A program made the translations under genes and the position numbers. The notes beneath the pieces were generated by a model, which searched no databases, had not been told where the DNA came from, and was given only the letters and a program-made list of their open reading frames with translations. This document shows, one piece after another, positions 1 through 9,006 of a stretch of DNA of 64,000 nt (position 1 is the first letter of the stretch; every line of letters begins with the position of its first letter). This DNA is from Corynebacterium dentalis (GTDB lineage Bacteria > Actinomycetota > Actinomycetes > Mycobacteriales > Mycobacteriaceae), in assembly GCF_900232865.1 (NCBI RefSeq), contig NZ_OCTS01000002.1, forward strand, positions 62,001 to 126,000, in the 5' to 3' direction.

Positions 1-1379
1 CAGGCAACTTCGGCGGCGGACCATTCGGTTTCCTCTTCGGCGGCCCCGGTGGCACCGGCAGCGGAATGAGCTCCGGAAACTTGGGCGATCTCATCAACCA
101 GTTCGGTTCCATGCTCAGTGGATTCGGCACGGACATGAACTCCGGCAATGGAGAGACCGTCAACTACTCGATGGCCGAGCGCATCGCTCGGCAGAACATC
201 GGCCAAGCAGCCGGACCGAAGTCCGAGGACACCCAAGCAGTGGCTGAATCCGTGCGCCTCGCCGAACTGTGGCTCGACGAGGCCACCACCCTGCCCGCGG
301 GCGCGACTGGCTCCGTGGCCTTCGGCCCGACCCAGTGGCTGGAAGAAACCATGCCCACGTGGAAGCGCATCATCACGCCTCTGGCAGAGAAGCTGGGCGA
401 TGCCTCCCTGTCTGCCATGCCCGAGGAAATGCGCGGACAACTGGGACCGGTTGAATCCATCATGAAGCAGGTCAACAGCATGAACTTTGGCGCACAGCTG
501 GGCAATACGCTCGGCGAGCTGGCCAAGGGCGTGATCCTATCCACCCAGTGGGGCATGCCGCTGGCCACTGGCCGCACGGCTGCCATCGCCACCGCTCACC
601 TGGACGAACTATCCAAGAAGCTGGGCGCAGGCAACCGAGAAACCCTGATCTACCTGGCCGCGCGCGAAGCCGCACACCATCGCTTGTTCCAGCACGTGCC
701 GTGGCTGACCGAGCGCCTGATCCTCGACGTGGAGGAATTCGCCGCCGGACTGACCATCGACACCTCCAAGCTGGACGAGGCTGCACGCGAGTTCAATCCG
801 GAGATGATGAACGATCCTGCGGCCATGCAGGAGATGATGAACCGATTCCAGAGCCAGGAGATCCAGCCCGAGGTTGTCTCCTCTAACGCCCACGCCCGAC
901 AGCGCCTAGAGACCAGCCTGTCGCTGGTCGAGGGATGGGTGGACTACGTGGTGGGCTCCGCGTTGGGCTCCCGCATCCCTGAAGCCGCCATGATTGGTGC
1001 TGCGTGGCAGAGCTTCCGCACCAACGGCTCCCCCGCCATGGACAACCTCACCAAGACTCTGGGTATTAGCCTGTCCGCGCCGAAGGCTGCGGAGGCTGCG
1101 GAACTGTGGCGTCGACTCGAAGAGGCTGTGGGCACCGAAAAGCGCGACGCGATCTGGGATCACGCGGATTTCCTGCCCGTCGCCGAGGACCTCGACAATC
1201 CGGCCGCCTTCATTGGCCATGTCACGTTCGACGCAGACGAGATGAAGGACTTCAACCCCATCTCCGAGATCGAGCGCCTGGAGCGCGAGCTGAACCAGGA
1301 CAATTCTGGCGAGGACGACCGCCAGATTGGTTCCGCTGGTGACGATGAGAATGAGGGCGACAACAAAGACGGCGAGTAA
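1..1379 (+). CDS. Zincin-like metalloprotease, DUF2342 family (5' partial)
   Basis: The reading frame is open from the first codon of the window (phase at base 3) and reads a Gly/Phe-rich stretch before the first ATG at 66, so the true start lies upstream and 66 is probably internal. The protein matches the actinobacterial DUF2342/Zincin_2 family. The candidate metal-binding segment is EAAHHRLF (about nt 664-687), a variant rather than a textbook HExxH. The C-terminus is acidic and low-complexity (EDDRQIGSAGDDENEGDN). The family is often labelled 'putative hydrolase' or 'F420 biosynthesis-associated', but no substrate is established to my knowledge. A hairpin terminator follows. In mycobacteria the homologue (Rv3195, from memory) also precedes the cyclodehydratase-like gene found next here. 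Confidence 0.88.
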   Translation, partial: GNFGGGPFGFLFGGPGGTGSGMSSGNLGDLINQFGSMLSGFGTDMNSGNGETVNYSMAERIARQNIGQAAGPKSEDTQAVAESVRLAELWLDEATTLPAGATGSVAFGPTQWLEETMPTWKRIITPLAEKLGDASLSAMPEEMRGQLGPVESIMKQVNSMNFGAQLGNTLGELAKGVILSTQWGMPLATGRTAAIATAHLDELSKKLGAGNRETLIYLAAREAAHHRLFQHVPWLTERLILDVEEFAAGLTIDTSKLDEAAREFNPEMMNDPAAMQEMMNRFQSQEIQPEVVSSNAHARQRLETSLSLVEGWVDYVVGSALGSRIPEAAMIGAAWQSFRTNGSPAMDNLTKTLGISLSAPKAAEAAELWRRLEEAVGTEKRDAIWDHADFLPVAEDLDNPAAFIGHVTFDADEMKDFNPISEIERLERELNQDNSGEDDRQIGSAGDDENEGDNKDGE

Positions 1380-1401
1380 CCTGCCGGTCTTGCTAAGCTG
1401 A

Positions 1402-1440
1402 CTGTGACTTCCGGGGGGATGTCACTGTCACAGGCTTTTT
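1402..1440 (+). terminator. Rho-independent terminator after the DUF2342 gene
   Basis: CTGTGAC (1402-1408) pairs with GTCACAG (1427-1433) and is followed by GCTTTTT. It sits 22 nt past the stop codon and just before the ribosome-binding region of the next gene. A TAAGCT box at 1394-1399 could alternatively make this hairpin the 5' end of the next transcript. Confidence 0.6.
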
Positions 1441-1449
1441 GGGGGAATC

Positions 1450-2334
1450 ATGACCGCACCGCTGCAGGCACGCTGCAAGGTACACATCAACCGAGGCACG
1501 GCGGTGATCGCGCGTCCCGGAGTGGGCGTGCAGTTCAATCTGCTCCCACACAATGCGATCGTGTTGCCGCTTCCTGCTCATGTGTCCCCCGGACACGTGA
1601 TGACTGCTCTGGCAGCGGCACGGCTGCCAGTCCCCATCGACGAGCTCACAGCATCCCTGAACTACTGCGGACTAGGTCCGGATGCTGCTGCGGACATTGT
1701 GGACGAACTCATGCGCTGCCGTGTTCTGCGGGAGTATCCGGAACAGCACTCCGTGCCGGTGCTGAAATCAGGAACCGCGAGCGACCGGCAGATCGCCGCG
1801 CTACGAAAAGAAGGAATCTCCGCGCATTTGGTGGACAGTCCCGCAACGCTGGTCTCTCATAAGCGCACCTCCGTGGCGCTACTGCCCGGGAACATGTTTC
1901 TGCCCGCAGATCTGCACTACATGCTGATGCAGGCCGGCATCAGCCATCTCCCCAGTGCGGCTATCGATGGCTCCGTGATCATCGGCCCCTTGGTTATCCC
2001 CGGGGTCACTCCTTGCTTGAACTGCTTTGATGGCCACTACGGCCACCAGGATGCGCAGTGGAACAGCATTCGAATGCAAGCGGCAGGCAGGCCCGTAACC
2101 ACAGATCAATTACACGTTGAAGCGTCCTCACTCATGGTCGCCAGCATCGTGGCGCGGCACCTGATTCCTTGGCAGAGCCGCGGTTGCCTACCGTCCGAGA
2201 TTCCGGAGATTCTCCGCCACCGTTCGGAGATTAGGCTCGGCGATGTCCACGTCAGCTCCACCGAAATCACCGCGGATCCGGAGTGCATGGCGTGTCAGAT
2301 GACCAAGCAACTGCCTAGGCCACGTTCTGCGTAA
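1450..2334 (+). CDS. Cyclodehydratase/ThiF-like zinc protein (Rv3196-like)
   Basis: A 294-residue protein resembling the 'bacteriocin biosynthesis cyclodehydratase' domain (TIGR03882 type) of azole-forming peptide systems. The N-terminal 100 residues look like a small winged-helix region. The C-terminal half has the family block ending PGVTPCLNC (about residue 190), with a second pair CMAC near residue 280, giving four cysteines likely to hold structural zinc. I see no P-loop or YcaO partner. The start is ATG after GGGGGA. The gene overlaps convergent uvrD2 by 20 nt. The family often sits beside DUF2342 in actinobacteria. Function is unknown, and a full peptide-modification cluster is not present. 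Confidence 0.75.
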   Translation: MTAPLQARCKVHINRGTAVIARPGVGVQFNLLPHNAIVLPLPAHVSPGHVMTALAAARLPVPIDELTASLNYCGLGPDAAADIVDELMRCRVLREYPEQHSVPVLKSGTASDRQIAALRKEGISAHLVDSPATLVSHKRTSVALLPGNMFLPADLHYMLMQAGISHLPSAAIDGSVIIGPLVIPGVTPCLNCFDGHYGHQDAQWNSIRMQAAGRPVTTDQLHVEASSLMVASIVARHLIPWQSRGCLPSEIPEILRHRSEIRLGDVHVSSTEITADPECMACQMTKQLPRPRSA

Positions 2335-4408
2335 TCGCCAGGATGTCCTCGCCGAACTGTTCTACCTTCACCGGCCCCATGCCCGGCACCTGCACCAATT
2401 CCTCTGGTGTGGTGGGCAGCGCGCTGGCGATCGCTTTTAGGGTGGCATCCGTCATCACCACATACGCTGGAACGTTGCGCTCCTTAGCCGCATCTGTGCG
2501 CCAGGATCGCAACTGGGTAACCACCATGTGGTCAAGGTCCTGCACGTGTTGCCCACATCGGCCGATGATTTTGAACTCTGGGGTGGACAGCCGCGCTCCA
2601 CACACCACGCAGGAATTCTTCGGCGCACCCAGGTGCTTGCTGCGGGAATTCCCGCGACGCTCCATTGCGTCGTCGGCAGCGGGCATGAGGCCGTCCAGGA
2701 ATCGTGTGCGTCGCTTATTCGCTTTTCCACCCGGCTGGCGCGCTTGTGCCCAGGACAAGTGCAAGTGCTCCCGGGCGCGGGTGATGCCTACGTAGAACAG
2801 GCGACGCTCTTCCTCGATGGCGCCTTCGCTGTCCGTGCCTTTCAGCGCATAGTGAATGGGCAACATGCCATCCACCAGTCCCACGAGGAACACCGCGTCC
2901 CACTCCAAGCCCTTGGCGGCGTGGATGCTGGCTAGTGTTACGCCTTCCACCTTTGGCGGGTTCTTCGCTTCCACGCGTTCACGCAGCAGTCCCATCAGGC
3001 CAGACAAGGACAGCCCCGGGGTAGCCGTGGTGAGCTCTTCGACGAGAGACACCAACGCTTGCAGGGACTGCCAGCGTCCGCGCTCCTTGGCACCGGTGGG
3101 TTCTTGCGGAGTCAGTCCCACTGGAACCAGCGCGGCACGCACCGCGTTAAGCACGTCGCCCGGATCTGGAGTGAACTGCTGGGAGGCACGCAACAGCGCG
3201 GTCAAGGCCTCTCGGATCTCGGGACGCTGGAAGAAACCCTCGCCGCCCTTGACCTGGTAACCGATTCCTGCCTGTTCCAGTGCGTATTCATAGGCTGCCG
3301 ACGACGCGTTGATGCGGAACAGCACCGCGATCTCGGAAGCAGGCACGCCCTTGTCCAGCAACGCGGAGATTTCCCGGACAACTGCTTCGGCCTCTGCCGT
3401 CTCGTCCGAATATTCAGAAAAGCTCGGCACCGGGCCGGCTTCGCGCTGACCAATCAGCGTCAACCGAGTTCCGGCCACGCGTCCCTTGGCTTGGCCGATC
3501 ACCCTATTCGCCAGATCCACCACCTGCGGGGTGGATCGGTAGTCCCGCTGCAGGCGAACGGTCACGGCCTCAGGGAAGCGACGGGAAAAGTCCAACAGGA
3601 AATCCGGGGTCGCGCCATTGAAGCTGTAGATTGTCTGGTTTGCGTCGCCCACCACGGTGAGATCGTCCCGCTCCCCCAACCAGGCATCCAACATCCGCTG
3701 CTGCAACGGCGTGACGTCCTGATACTCGTCGACCACGAAGCTGCGGTACCGGGAACGGAACTCGTCGGCGATGCCAGGCTCAGACTCCAGGGCCGCTGTC
3801 ATGTGCATTAGCAGGTCATCGAAGTCCAGCAGCATCTGCTCGCCGCCGCGCTTGAGCTGCTCGTAGTTTTTGAAGATCTGCACGAACTGCTCCGGCGGCA
3901 CCGGGCAATCGCGCCGGTCGGGCACGATGCGCCCCGGATAATCCTCGGGCGCGACCAGTGAGGACTTGGCCCATTCGATCTCCCCGATGATGTCCGCCAG
4001 CTGCGTCTTATCTGCATCCAGCCGGGCACCGCGAGCGGCGCGGGCAGCCACGGGGAATTTGCCGTCTAACAAGCGCCACGGCAGCTCGCCTGCGTACTGC
4101 GGCCAGAAGTAGCCCAGTTGGCGCATGGCCGCTGCGTGGAATGTCTTCGCTTGCACGCGGGCAGCACCCATCATGGTGAGTCGCTCACGCAGTTCGGCGG
4201 CAGCACGGGTGGTAAACGTTACGGCCATGACGTTGTCCGGGTTGACGTAACCTCCGCCCACGAGGTGCGCGATGCGGTGAGTGATGGTGCGGGTCTTGCC
4301 TGTGCCCGCGCCGGCGATGATGCACACGGGACCCCGCGGGGCGGTGGCTGCTTGGAGCTGGTCGGGGTCTAGTTCGGAAAGATCAAACGGGACGCGTCCC
4401 CCGGACAC
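2315..4408 (-). CDS. uvrD2: ATP-dependent DNA helicase UvrD2
   Basis: A 697-residue superfamily-1A 3'-5' helicase. Walker A is GAGTGKT (residues 33-39), motif II is VVDEYQDV (about 225), and later helicase motifs include the VTLASIHAAKGLEWD block. The C-terminus has the UvrD2 signature: a tetracysteine zinc module (CVVCGARL then CGQH) followed by an HRDC domain (about 620-697). The tetracysteine module is known to be required for activity of the mycobacterial enzyme. The start is GTG and overlaps the stop of the channel gene by one base, so the two are probably co-transcribed. In M. tuberculosis nudC lies between them (from memory); it is absent here. Confidence 0.95.
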   Translation of the reverse strand: MSGGRVPFDLSELDPDQLQAATAPRGPVCIIAGAGTGKTRTITHRIAHLVGGGYVNPDNVMAVTFTTRAAAELRERLTMMGAARVQAKTFHAAAMRQLGYFWPQYAGELPWRLLDGKFPVAARAARGARLDADKTQLADIIGEIEWAKSSLVAPEDYPGRIVPDRRDCPVPPEQFVQIFKNYEQLKRGGEQMLLDFDDLLMHMTAALESEPGIADEFRSRYRSFVVDEYQDVTPLQQRMLDAWLGERDDLTVVGDANQTIYSFNGATPDFLLDFSRRFPEAVTVRLQRDYRSTPQVVDLANRVIGQAKGRVAGTRLTLIGQREAGPVPSFSEYSDETAEAEAVVREISALLDKGVPASEIAVLFRINASSAAYEYALEQAGIGYQVKGGEGFFQRPEIREALTALLRASQQFTPDPGDVLNAVRAALVPVGLTPQEPTGAKERGRWQSLQALVSLVEELTTATPGLSLSGLMGLLRERVEAKNPPKVEGVTLASIHAAKGLEWDAVFLVGLVDGMLPIHYALKGTDSEGAIEEERRLFYVGITRAREHLHLSWAQARQPGGKANKRRTRFLDGLMPAADDAMERRGNSRSKHLGAPKNSCVVCGARLSTPEFKIIGRCGQHVQDLDHMVVTQLRSWRTDAAKERNVPAYVVMTDATLKAIASALPTTPEELVQVPGMGPVKVEQFGEDILAITQNVA

Positions 4409-5484
4409 TACAGCGCACTCTCCTCAGGGTCGACATTGCTGCGTACGTACAAAATGCGGTCCCCTGGCTCCACGGTCTCGGCCTCGGAGGAATCGATGCG
4501 GTAGAGCTCGCCGGAGCGAACCACACCGAGAACAACGTCCTCCAGCACGCGTGGGTTGCCACCGACTTCCTCTTCCACCACCACGCGCTCGGCGATGGAG
4601 AATCCATCGTCCGGGCTGAGGAGGTCTTCCATCATTTCCGTCACGCTTGGGGTGACGGTGGCCAGTCCCATCAGACGGCCAGCCGTTTCGCTGGAGACCA
4701 CCACCGAGTCCGCGCCGGATTGACGCAGCAGGTGGGAGTTATCGGATTCGCGAACCGAGGCCACGATGGTGGCAGACGGCGCGATCTCGCGGACGGACAG
4801 GGTGATCAGAACGGCCGTATCGTCCTGGTTCGGTGCCACCACCACGGCGCGGGCGCGGTTGACGCCCGCGAGCTTCAAAACGTCCGAGCGGGTCGCCGAG
4901 CCCTGAACGGTCACCAATCCTTGGGTGGTGGCTTGTTCCAGCACGTCGCGGTCGGAATCGATGACCACGATCTGTCCGGGTGCCACGCCATCGGCCAGCA
5001 GAGCGGTCACGGCTGAACGGCCCTTGGTGCCATAACCGATGACGATGGTGTGATTACGCATGCGCTTCCTCCAGCGACGAATCTGCAGAGCCCGTCGGGA
5101 CTCCTCCGTGAGCACGGACAGGGTGGTACCGACCAAAAGGATCAGGAAGATGACGCGCATCGGGGTGATCACCACGATGTTCATCAGGCGGGCTTCCTGG
5201 GTCACCGGGGCGATGTCACCATAACCGGTGGTAGACAACGAAACCGCCGCATAGTAAACGGCATCGAGGAACGTGTTGATCCCCGTGTAGCCCTCCTTGT
5301 CCCAAAAGGCCACGGCCGCCGTACCGAACAGCAAAATCATTGCGTAGAACATTCGGCGGGCAATCAACCACCAGGGGCTTTGGACCGCCGCTTCTGGGAT
5401 GTGAACGATGTTGAGCAGGGCGTGGTGCGGAAGCTCATCCACCTCTTGATCAGCGCGAAAGCGGTCGCCTAGCTTATTGCCCAT
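4408..5484 (-). CDS. Two-TM potassium channel with RCK/TrkA domain
   Basis: A 358-residue inner-membrane K+ channel. The first helix is at about residues 42-61, the pore loop carries TTGYGD (85-90), and a second helix follows near 100-122. It is followed by a cytoplasmic Rossmann RCK (TrkA-N) domain with GYGTKG near 150 and a TrkA-C-like segment after about 265. The architecture matches corynebacterial CglK and MthK-type channels, where ligand binding to the RCK ring gates the pore. It lies 6 nt downstream of adnB and overlaps uvrD2, so it is embedded in a DNA-repair operon, an arrangement also seen in mycobacteria (Rv3200c, from memory). The name cglK is likely but not proven. Confidence 0.93.
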   Translation of the reverse strand: MGNKLGDRFRADQEVDELPHHALLNIVHIPEAAVQSPWWLIARRMFYAMILLFGTAAVAFWDKEGYTGINTFLDAVYYAAVSLSTTGYGDIAPVTQEARLMNIVVITPMRVIFLILLVGTTLSVLTEESRRALQIRRWRKRMRNHTIVIGYGTKGRSAVTALLADGVAPGQIVVIDSDRDVLEQATTQGLVTVQGSATRSDVLKLAGVNRARAVVVAPNQDDTAVLITLSVREIAPSATIVASVRESDNSHLLRQSGADSVVVSSETAGRLMGLATVTPSVTEMMEDLLSPDDGFSIAERVVVEEEVGGNPRVLEDVVLGVVRSGELYRIDSSEAETVEPGDRILYVRSNVDPEESAL

Positions 5485-5490
5485 GCTCGC

Positions 5491-8400
5491 CTACTTTCCG
5501 CTTTCGTGGTCCATCGATGCAGCTGCGGAGAGCAACTGATCTGCTGAAGGTAGTGTACGCGGTTCAACGGTCTCGTTCGCCCTCACGTAGTGGAACGCCG
5601 CGCGCACTGCTTCGGGGCGTATGTCCACGCCCAGCTGTCGGGACAGTACTTTAGCCCACGCCAAGCGGTATACGCCAAGCTGCATTTCTGCCGCGCGCAT
5701 GTCTTCCCCGGTGGGCTTCCTGCCGGTCTTCCAGTCCACGACCATCCATCCCTGTTCCATGTCCTCGCCTTCGTGGAACACGGCATCGATTCGACCTTCG
5801 TAAACGTGACCGCCCAGAGTGACCGAGTACGCACCCTCCACGCTGTACGGCTGCTTGTTGGCCCAGGTGCTGGCCAGGAATGCTTCCTTGAGCCGCTCCA
5901 GTTCCGGGTCAGTGAGGGTGGCATCCGAGGCGCCGGGCAGTTGGTCTTCATCGAGCAGGCTGGAGTGTTCGTAGCGCTGTTCGACCCAGTTGTGGAACGC
6001 CGTGCCGCGCTTGGCGTAGGGCTTGGGTTCTAGTGGGATTGGTCGACGCCGACGTTTCGCATACTCGTGCTCATCCCTGCGGAGCGCCACTGCTTCTGTC
6101 GCGGTGAGCCTAGTCCCAAGTTCGACGCGAACTTGGGGTGCCCCGCGCTGCTGGAACTCCTCGATGAGCGCATCGGTTTCCATATCCCACGCGGTGCGCG
6201 CGGGTTGTGTGTCTTGCTCAGCGCTCACCGCAGCAACGTCCTTGGCTGCATCGCGAAGTTCTGCCGTGATACTCAGAGCTCGGGGCCATACGTTGCCGCC
6301 GGGTTGTGTGGCTGGTGCGAACTCGCCGGAATTGATGCGCTCGGCCCATTCCGCGTTGCGCTCTCGGCGCTGGTCATTGACTTCTGGACTGGGATAGAGC
6401 AGCTCATCTTCCCTGCTCAATGTGCCTTTTTCTAGCGCGTCATAGAACTTCTTGGGGTAGACCATGCCTACGTCGGACTGGTGTGCCACTTCATGGGGAC
6501 GCGCAGCGTTCATCAGCAGCTTAAACACCACGGCAGGATCCACAGCTTGGGTACGGGCTGGACTGTACGCGGAGCCACTGGCCAACAGCACGCGCTCAGT
6601 GCGGGTGATTGCCACGTAGAACACGCGGTCAGATTCCTTGGACGCGTACTGGTTCAGCTCGTGTTTGAACGCTTGAACCGCCTTGTTGTGATCCGAGCTC
6701 TTGCCATCTTCGGGTGGCTCAAAAATGGGCAGGCTGCGCCCCGTAGCGGGGTCCGGTTCGGAATCTCCGCGCAGCTCCGTAGGAATGCGGGAGAATACCT
6801 GGGTCCAGGAAGACTCGGCGCTGGGCCGGGAGGCATCCGCGTAGTAGTTGCGCGTGGCAAAAGGCACTGCCACGATGTCCCACTCCAGGCCTTTGGATTT
6901 GTGCACGGTCAGGATCTGCACGGTATTGAGCTTCTTCTGCACCTCGCCCGGCTCCAGTCCTCCCTCTTCTTCGTGAGCGGCACGCAAGAAATCCACCAGC
7001 GCACTGGCGCTTGCGTTCGGCAGGTTGGAGAACTCGCGCACCACGTCCGCGAACTTATCCAAGTGGCTAGTGCCGATGGACGTTTCCTGGTCACGGAACC
7101 ACCTGGTCATCACCTCGGTGCGGATACCAATCATCTTTTCGATATCGGCCACCAGGTCCGGCAGGGTCTTTGGAAGACTGTGTCTGCGCAGCTGCCCCAG
7201 CTCCTGTGACAGTTGCTCGATCCGGCGTGCCCCCTCCGCGCTCATGCCACGGTCCTCGGCATCGTGGAAATCCGCCAGAGCATCTGCCAGTCCCACGGTT
7301 TGTTCGTTGGGATCGGGAATGGTCTCAGCCAGCGCGGCACGCAGACTTTCGGGAAGGTCGGCGGGCAACGGGTTGTCCCCGGCTCGTTGGGACGAACCGC
7401 TAGCGCTTTCGTCATTGGTCGCTCGCCTACGCAGATGCTGGGCTCGCTGTGAAAGCACCGCGATGTCCGCAGCACCTAGGTTGATTCGGGGACCAGTCAG
7501 CAGACGCATCATGGCGGCATCGTCTTCCGGATCCACCACCACCCGCAGGGTGGCGTAGACATCCGCAACCTCAGGAAGATCTAGCAGCCCCGGCCCTGCG
7601 GTCATCTCTGCTGGAACTCCCCGCTCCCGCAGCGCCTCATAAATTGGCAACGCCATCTTGTTCCGGGTGACAAGCACAGCAGCAGAAAATGGCTTCTTCC
7701 TATCGCCGCGCTGATGGTGCTCCCAATGCTGGGCCAGCTGGTCCGCCAGCCAAGCGATTTCTTCGTCCTCACGTCCGTAGAACGCCAAGGAAATCACGCC
7801 GCGATCGGCACCCGGGCGGGGTTGCAGCGGAGACACAATCCGTCCCGTATCCATGGACCACCCGGCCACTTCGTTCGCCAGTTCCAGCACACCGGAGGGA
7901 TTCCTCCAGGAGGTGGTTAGCTCCAACTTGTTCGCCTGTTGGCCGTTTCCCAGCGGGAAGTCGGTGCGGAACTTCTCCAAGTTCGAGGCCGTGGCGCCAC
8001 GGAACATGTAGATGGACTGCATCGGATCACCCACCGCCGTCACAGACAGCTCTAGGTCTGCGCCCTGACCGAACAGATTGCGCAGCATCACGCGCTGCGC
8101 ATGGCCTGTGTCTTGGTACTCATCCAGCAACACCACGCGGAAGCGACGTCGCTGCTCCACTCCGACTCGGGAGTGCTTGTCCACCAATTCGGCGGCCTTG
8201 GACATCTGCTGGCCGAAAGACATCACCTGCAGTTCCTGCATGCGCGCGCGGAAGGCCTCCACCAATGGCAACACGTCCAAGCGCGCATTTTGCGCGTCGT
8301 AGAACTTCTGGTTGTCCGCGCTCCACTTTCCGCGGTACTTCGGCAGTTCCTCCAGCCCCTGGATGGCCAGCTTGGTGGTGGAAACCAGGTCATCCACAGT

Positions 8401-9006
8401 CACCAGGTGGTTATCCATCTCGTCAGACAAGGCTTGTACGTCGCTGACCAAGTCAATCACCCGGCGCGAGGTTCCCAGCTCGCCGGTCCAGTTGACCACC
8501 ACGTCCCAGGCGATCATCCACCGCTCTGCCTGCGTGATGATGCGACTGCTCGGTTCAATCGGGATCAACAGTCCGTATTCGCGCACTATCGTGCCCGCGT
8601 AGGAATCATACGTGGACACGGCAGGCGAGATATTCTTCAGCGTCTCCCGGCGCGGGTCGCCTGCATCCAGGCGGTCGAGGAAGGCACTGCGGGCCAGCGT
8701 GGACAATCGCGTGCGAATGCGCATGCCCAGCTCGCTCGCCGCTTTCTTGGTAAAGGTCAGGCCCAGCACTTGTTCGGGCAGCACATAGCCGTTGGCCACC
8801 AGCCACACCACGCGCGCGGCCATGGTTTCGGTTTTACCGGCACCCGCACCTGCGGTCACCAGCGTGGTTCCCTGCGGAGGTGCCCCGATCACCGCTGCTT
8901 GTTGCTGCGTGGGCGGAAACTTCTGCCCCAACAGTTCCGAGAGCTCTGTGGGACTGAAGATGTGCCGGTTCGGGTCCAGCGTGGATGATTGATGTGTGGC
9001 GTTCAT
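5491..9006 (-). CDS. adnB: AdnB, helicase-nuclease subunit for double-strand-break resection
   Basis: A 1171-residue subunit of the actinobacterial AdnAB motor-nuclease. The N-terminal UvrD-like motor has Walker A GAGAGKT (about 52-58) and motif II VLLDEYQDTG (about 294). The C-terminal RecB-like nuclease has VVDWKTGRKP with a downstream QLGVYRLAW, the expected metal-binding Asp-x-Lys block. Both motor and nuclease motifs look intact, consistent with AdnB being the lead motor in mycobacteria. Start ATG overlaps the adnA stop by 4 nt (ATGA), with GGAAGG upstream. It generates 3' tails at broken ends for recombinational repair. Confidence 0.95.
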   Translation of the reverse strand: MNATHQSSTLDPNRHIFSPTELSELLGQKFPPTQQQAAVIGAPPQGTTLVTAGAGAGKTETMAARVVWLVANGYVLPEQVLGLTFTKKAASELGMRIRTRLSTLARSAFLDRLDAGDPRRETLKNISPAVSTYDSYAGTIVREYGLLIPIEPSSRIITQAERWMIAWDVVVNWTGELGTSRRVIDLVSDVQALSDEMDNHLVTVDDLVSTTKLAIQGLEELPKYRGKWSADNQKFYDAQNARLDVLPLVEAFRARMQELQVMSFGQQMSKAAELVDKHSRVGVEQRRRFRVVLLDEYQDTGHAQRVMLRNLFGQGADLELSVTAVGDPMQSIYMFRGATASNLEKFRTDFPLGNGQQANKLELTTSWRNPSGVLELANEVAGWSMDTGRIVSPLQPRPGADRGVISLAFYGREDEEIAWLADQLAQHWEHHQRGDRKKPFSAAVLVTRNKMALPIYEALRERGVPAEMTAGPGLLDLPEVADVYATLRVVVDPEDDAAMMRLLTGPRINLGAADIAVLSQRAQHLRRRATNDESASGSSQRAGDNPLPADLPESLRAALAETIPDPNEQTVGLADALADFHDAEDRGMSAEGARRIEQLSQELGQLRRHSLPKTLPDLVADIEKMIGIRTEVMTRWFRDQETSIGTSHLDKFADVVREFSNLPNASASALVDFLRAAHEEEGGLEPGEVQKKLNTVQILTVHKSKGLEWDIVAVPFATRNYYADASRPSAESSWTQVFSRIPTELRGDSEPDPATGRSLPIFEPPEDGKSSDHNKAVQAFKHELNQYASKESDRVFYVAITRTERVLLASGSAYSPARTQAVDPAVVFKLLMNAARPHEVAHQSDVGMVYPKKFYDALEKGTLSREDELLYPSPEVNDQRRERNAEWAERINSGEFAPATQPGGNVWPRALSITAELRDAAKDVAAVSAEQDTQPARTAWDMETDALIEEFQQRGAPQVRVELGTRLTATEAVALRRDEHEYAKRRRRPIPLEPKPYAKRGTAFHNWVEQRYEHSSLLDEDQLPGASDATLTDPELERLKEAFLASTWANKQPYSVEGAYSVTLGGHVYEGRIDAVFHEGEDMEQGWMVVDWKTGRKPTGEDMRAAEMQLGVYRLAWAKVLSRQLGVDIRPEAVRAAFHYVRANETVEPRTLPSADQLLSAAASMDHESGK

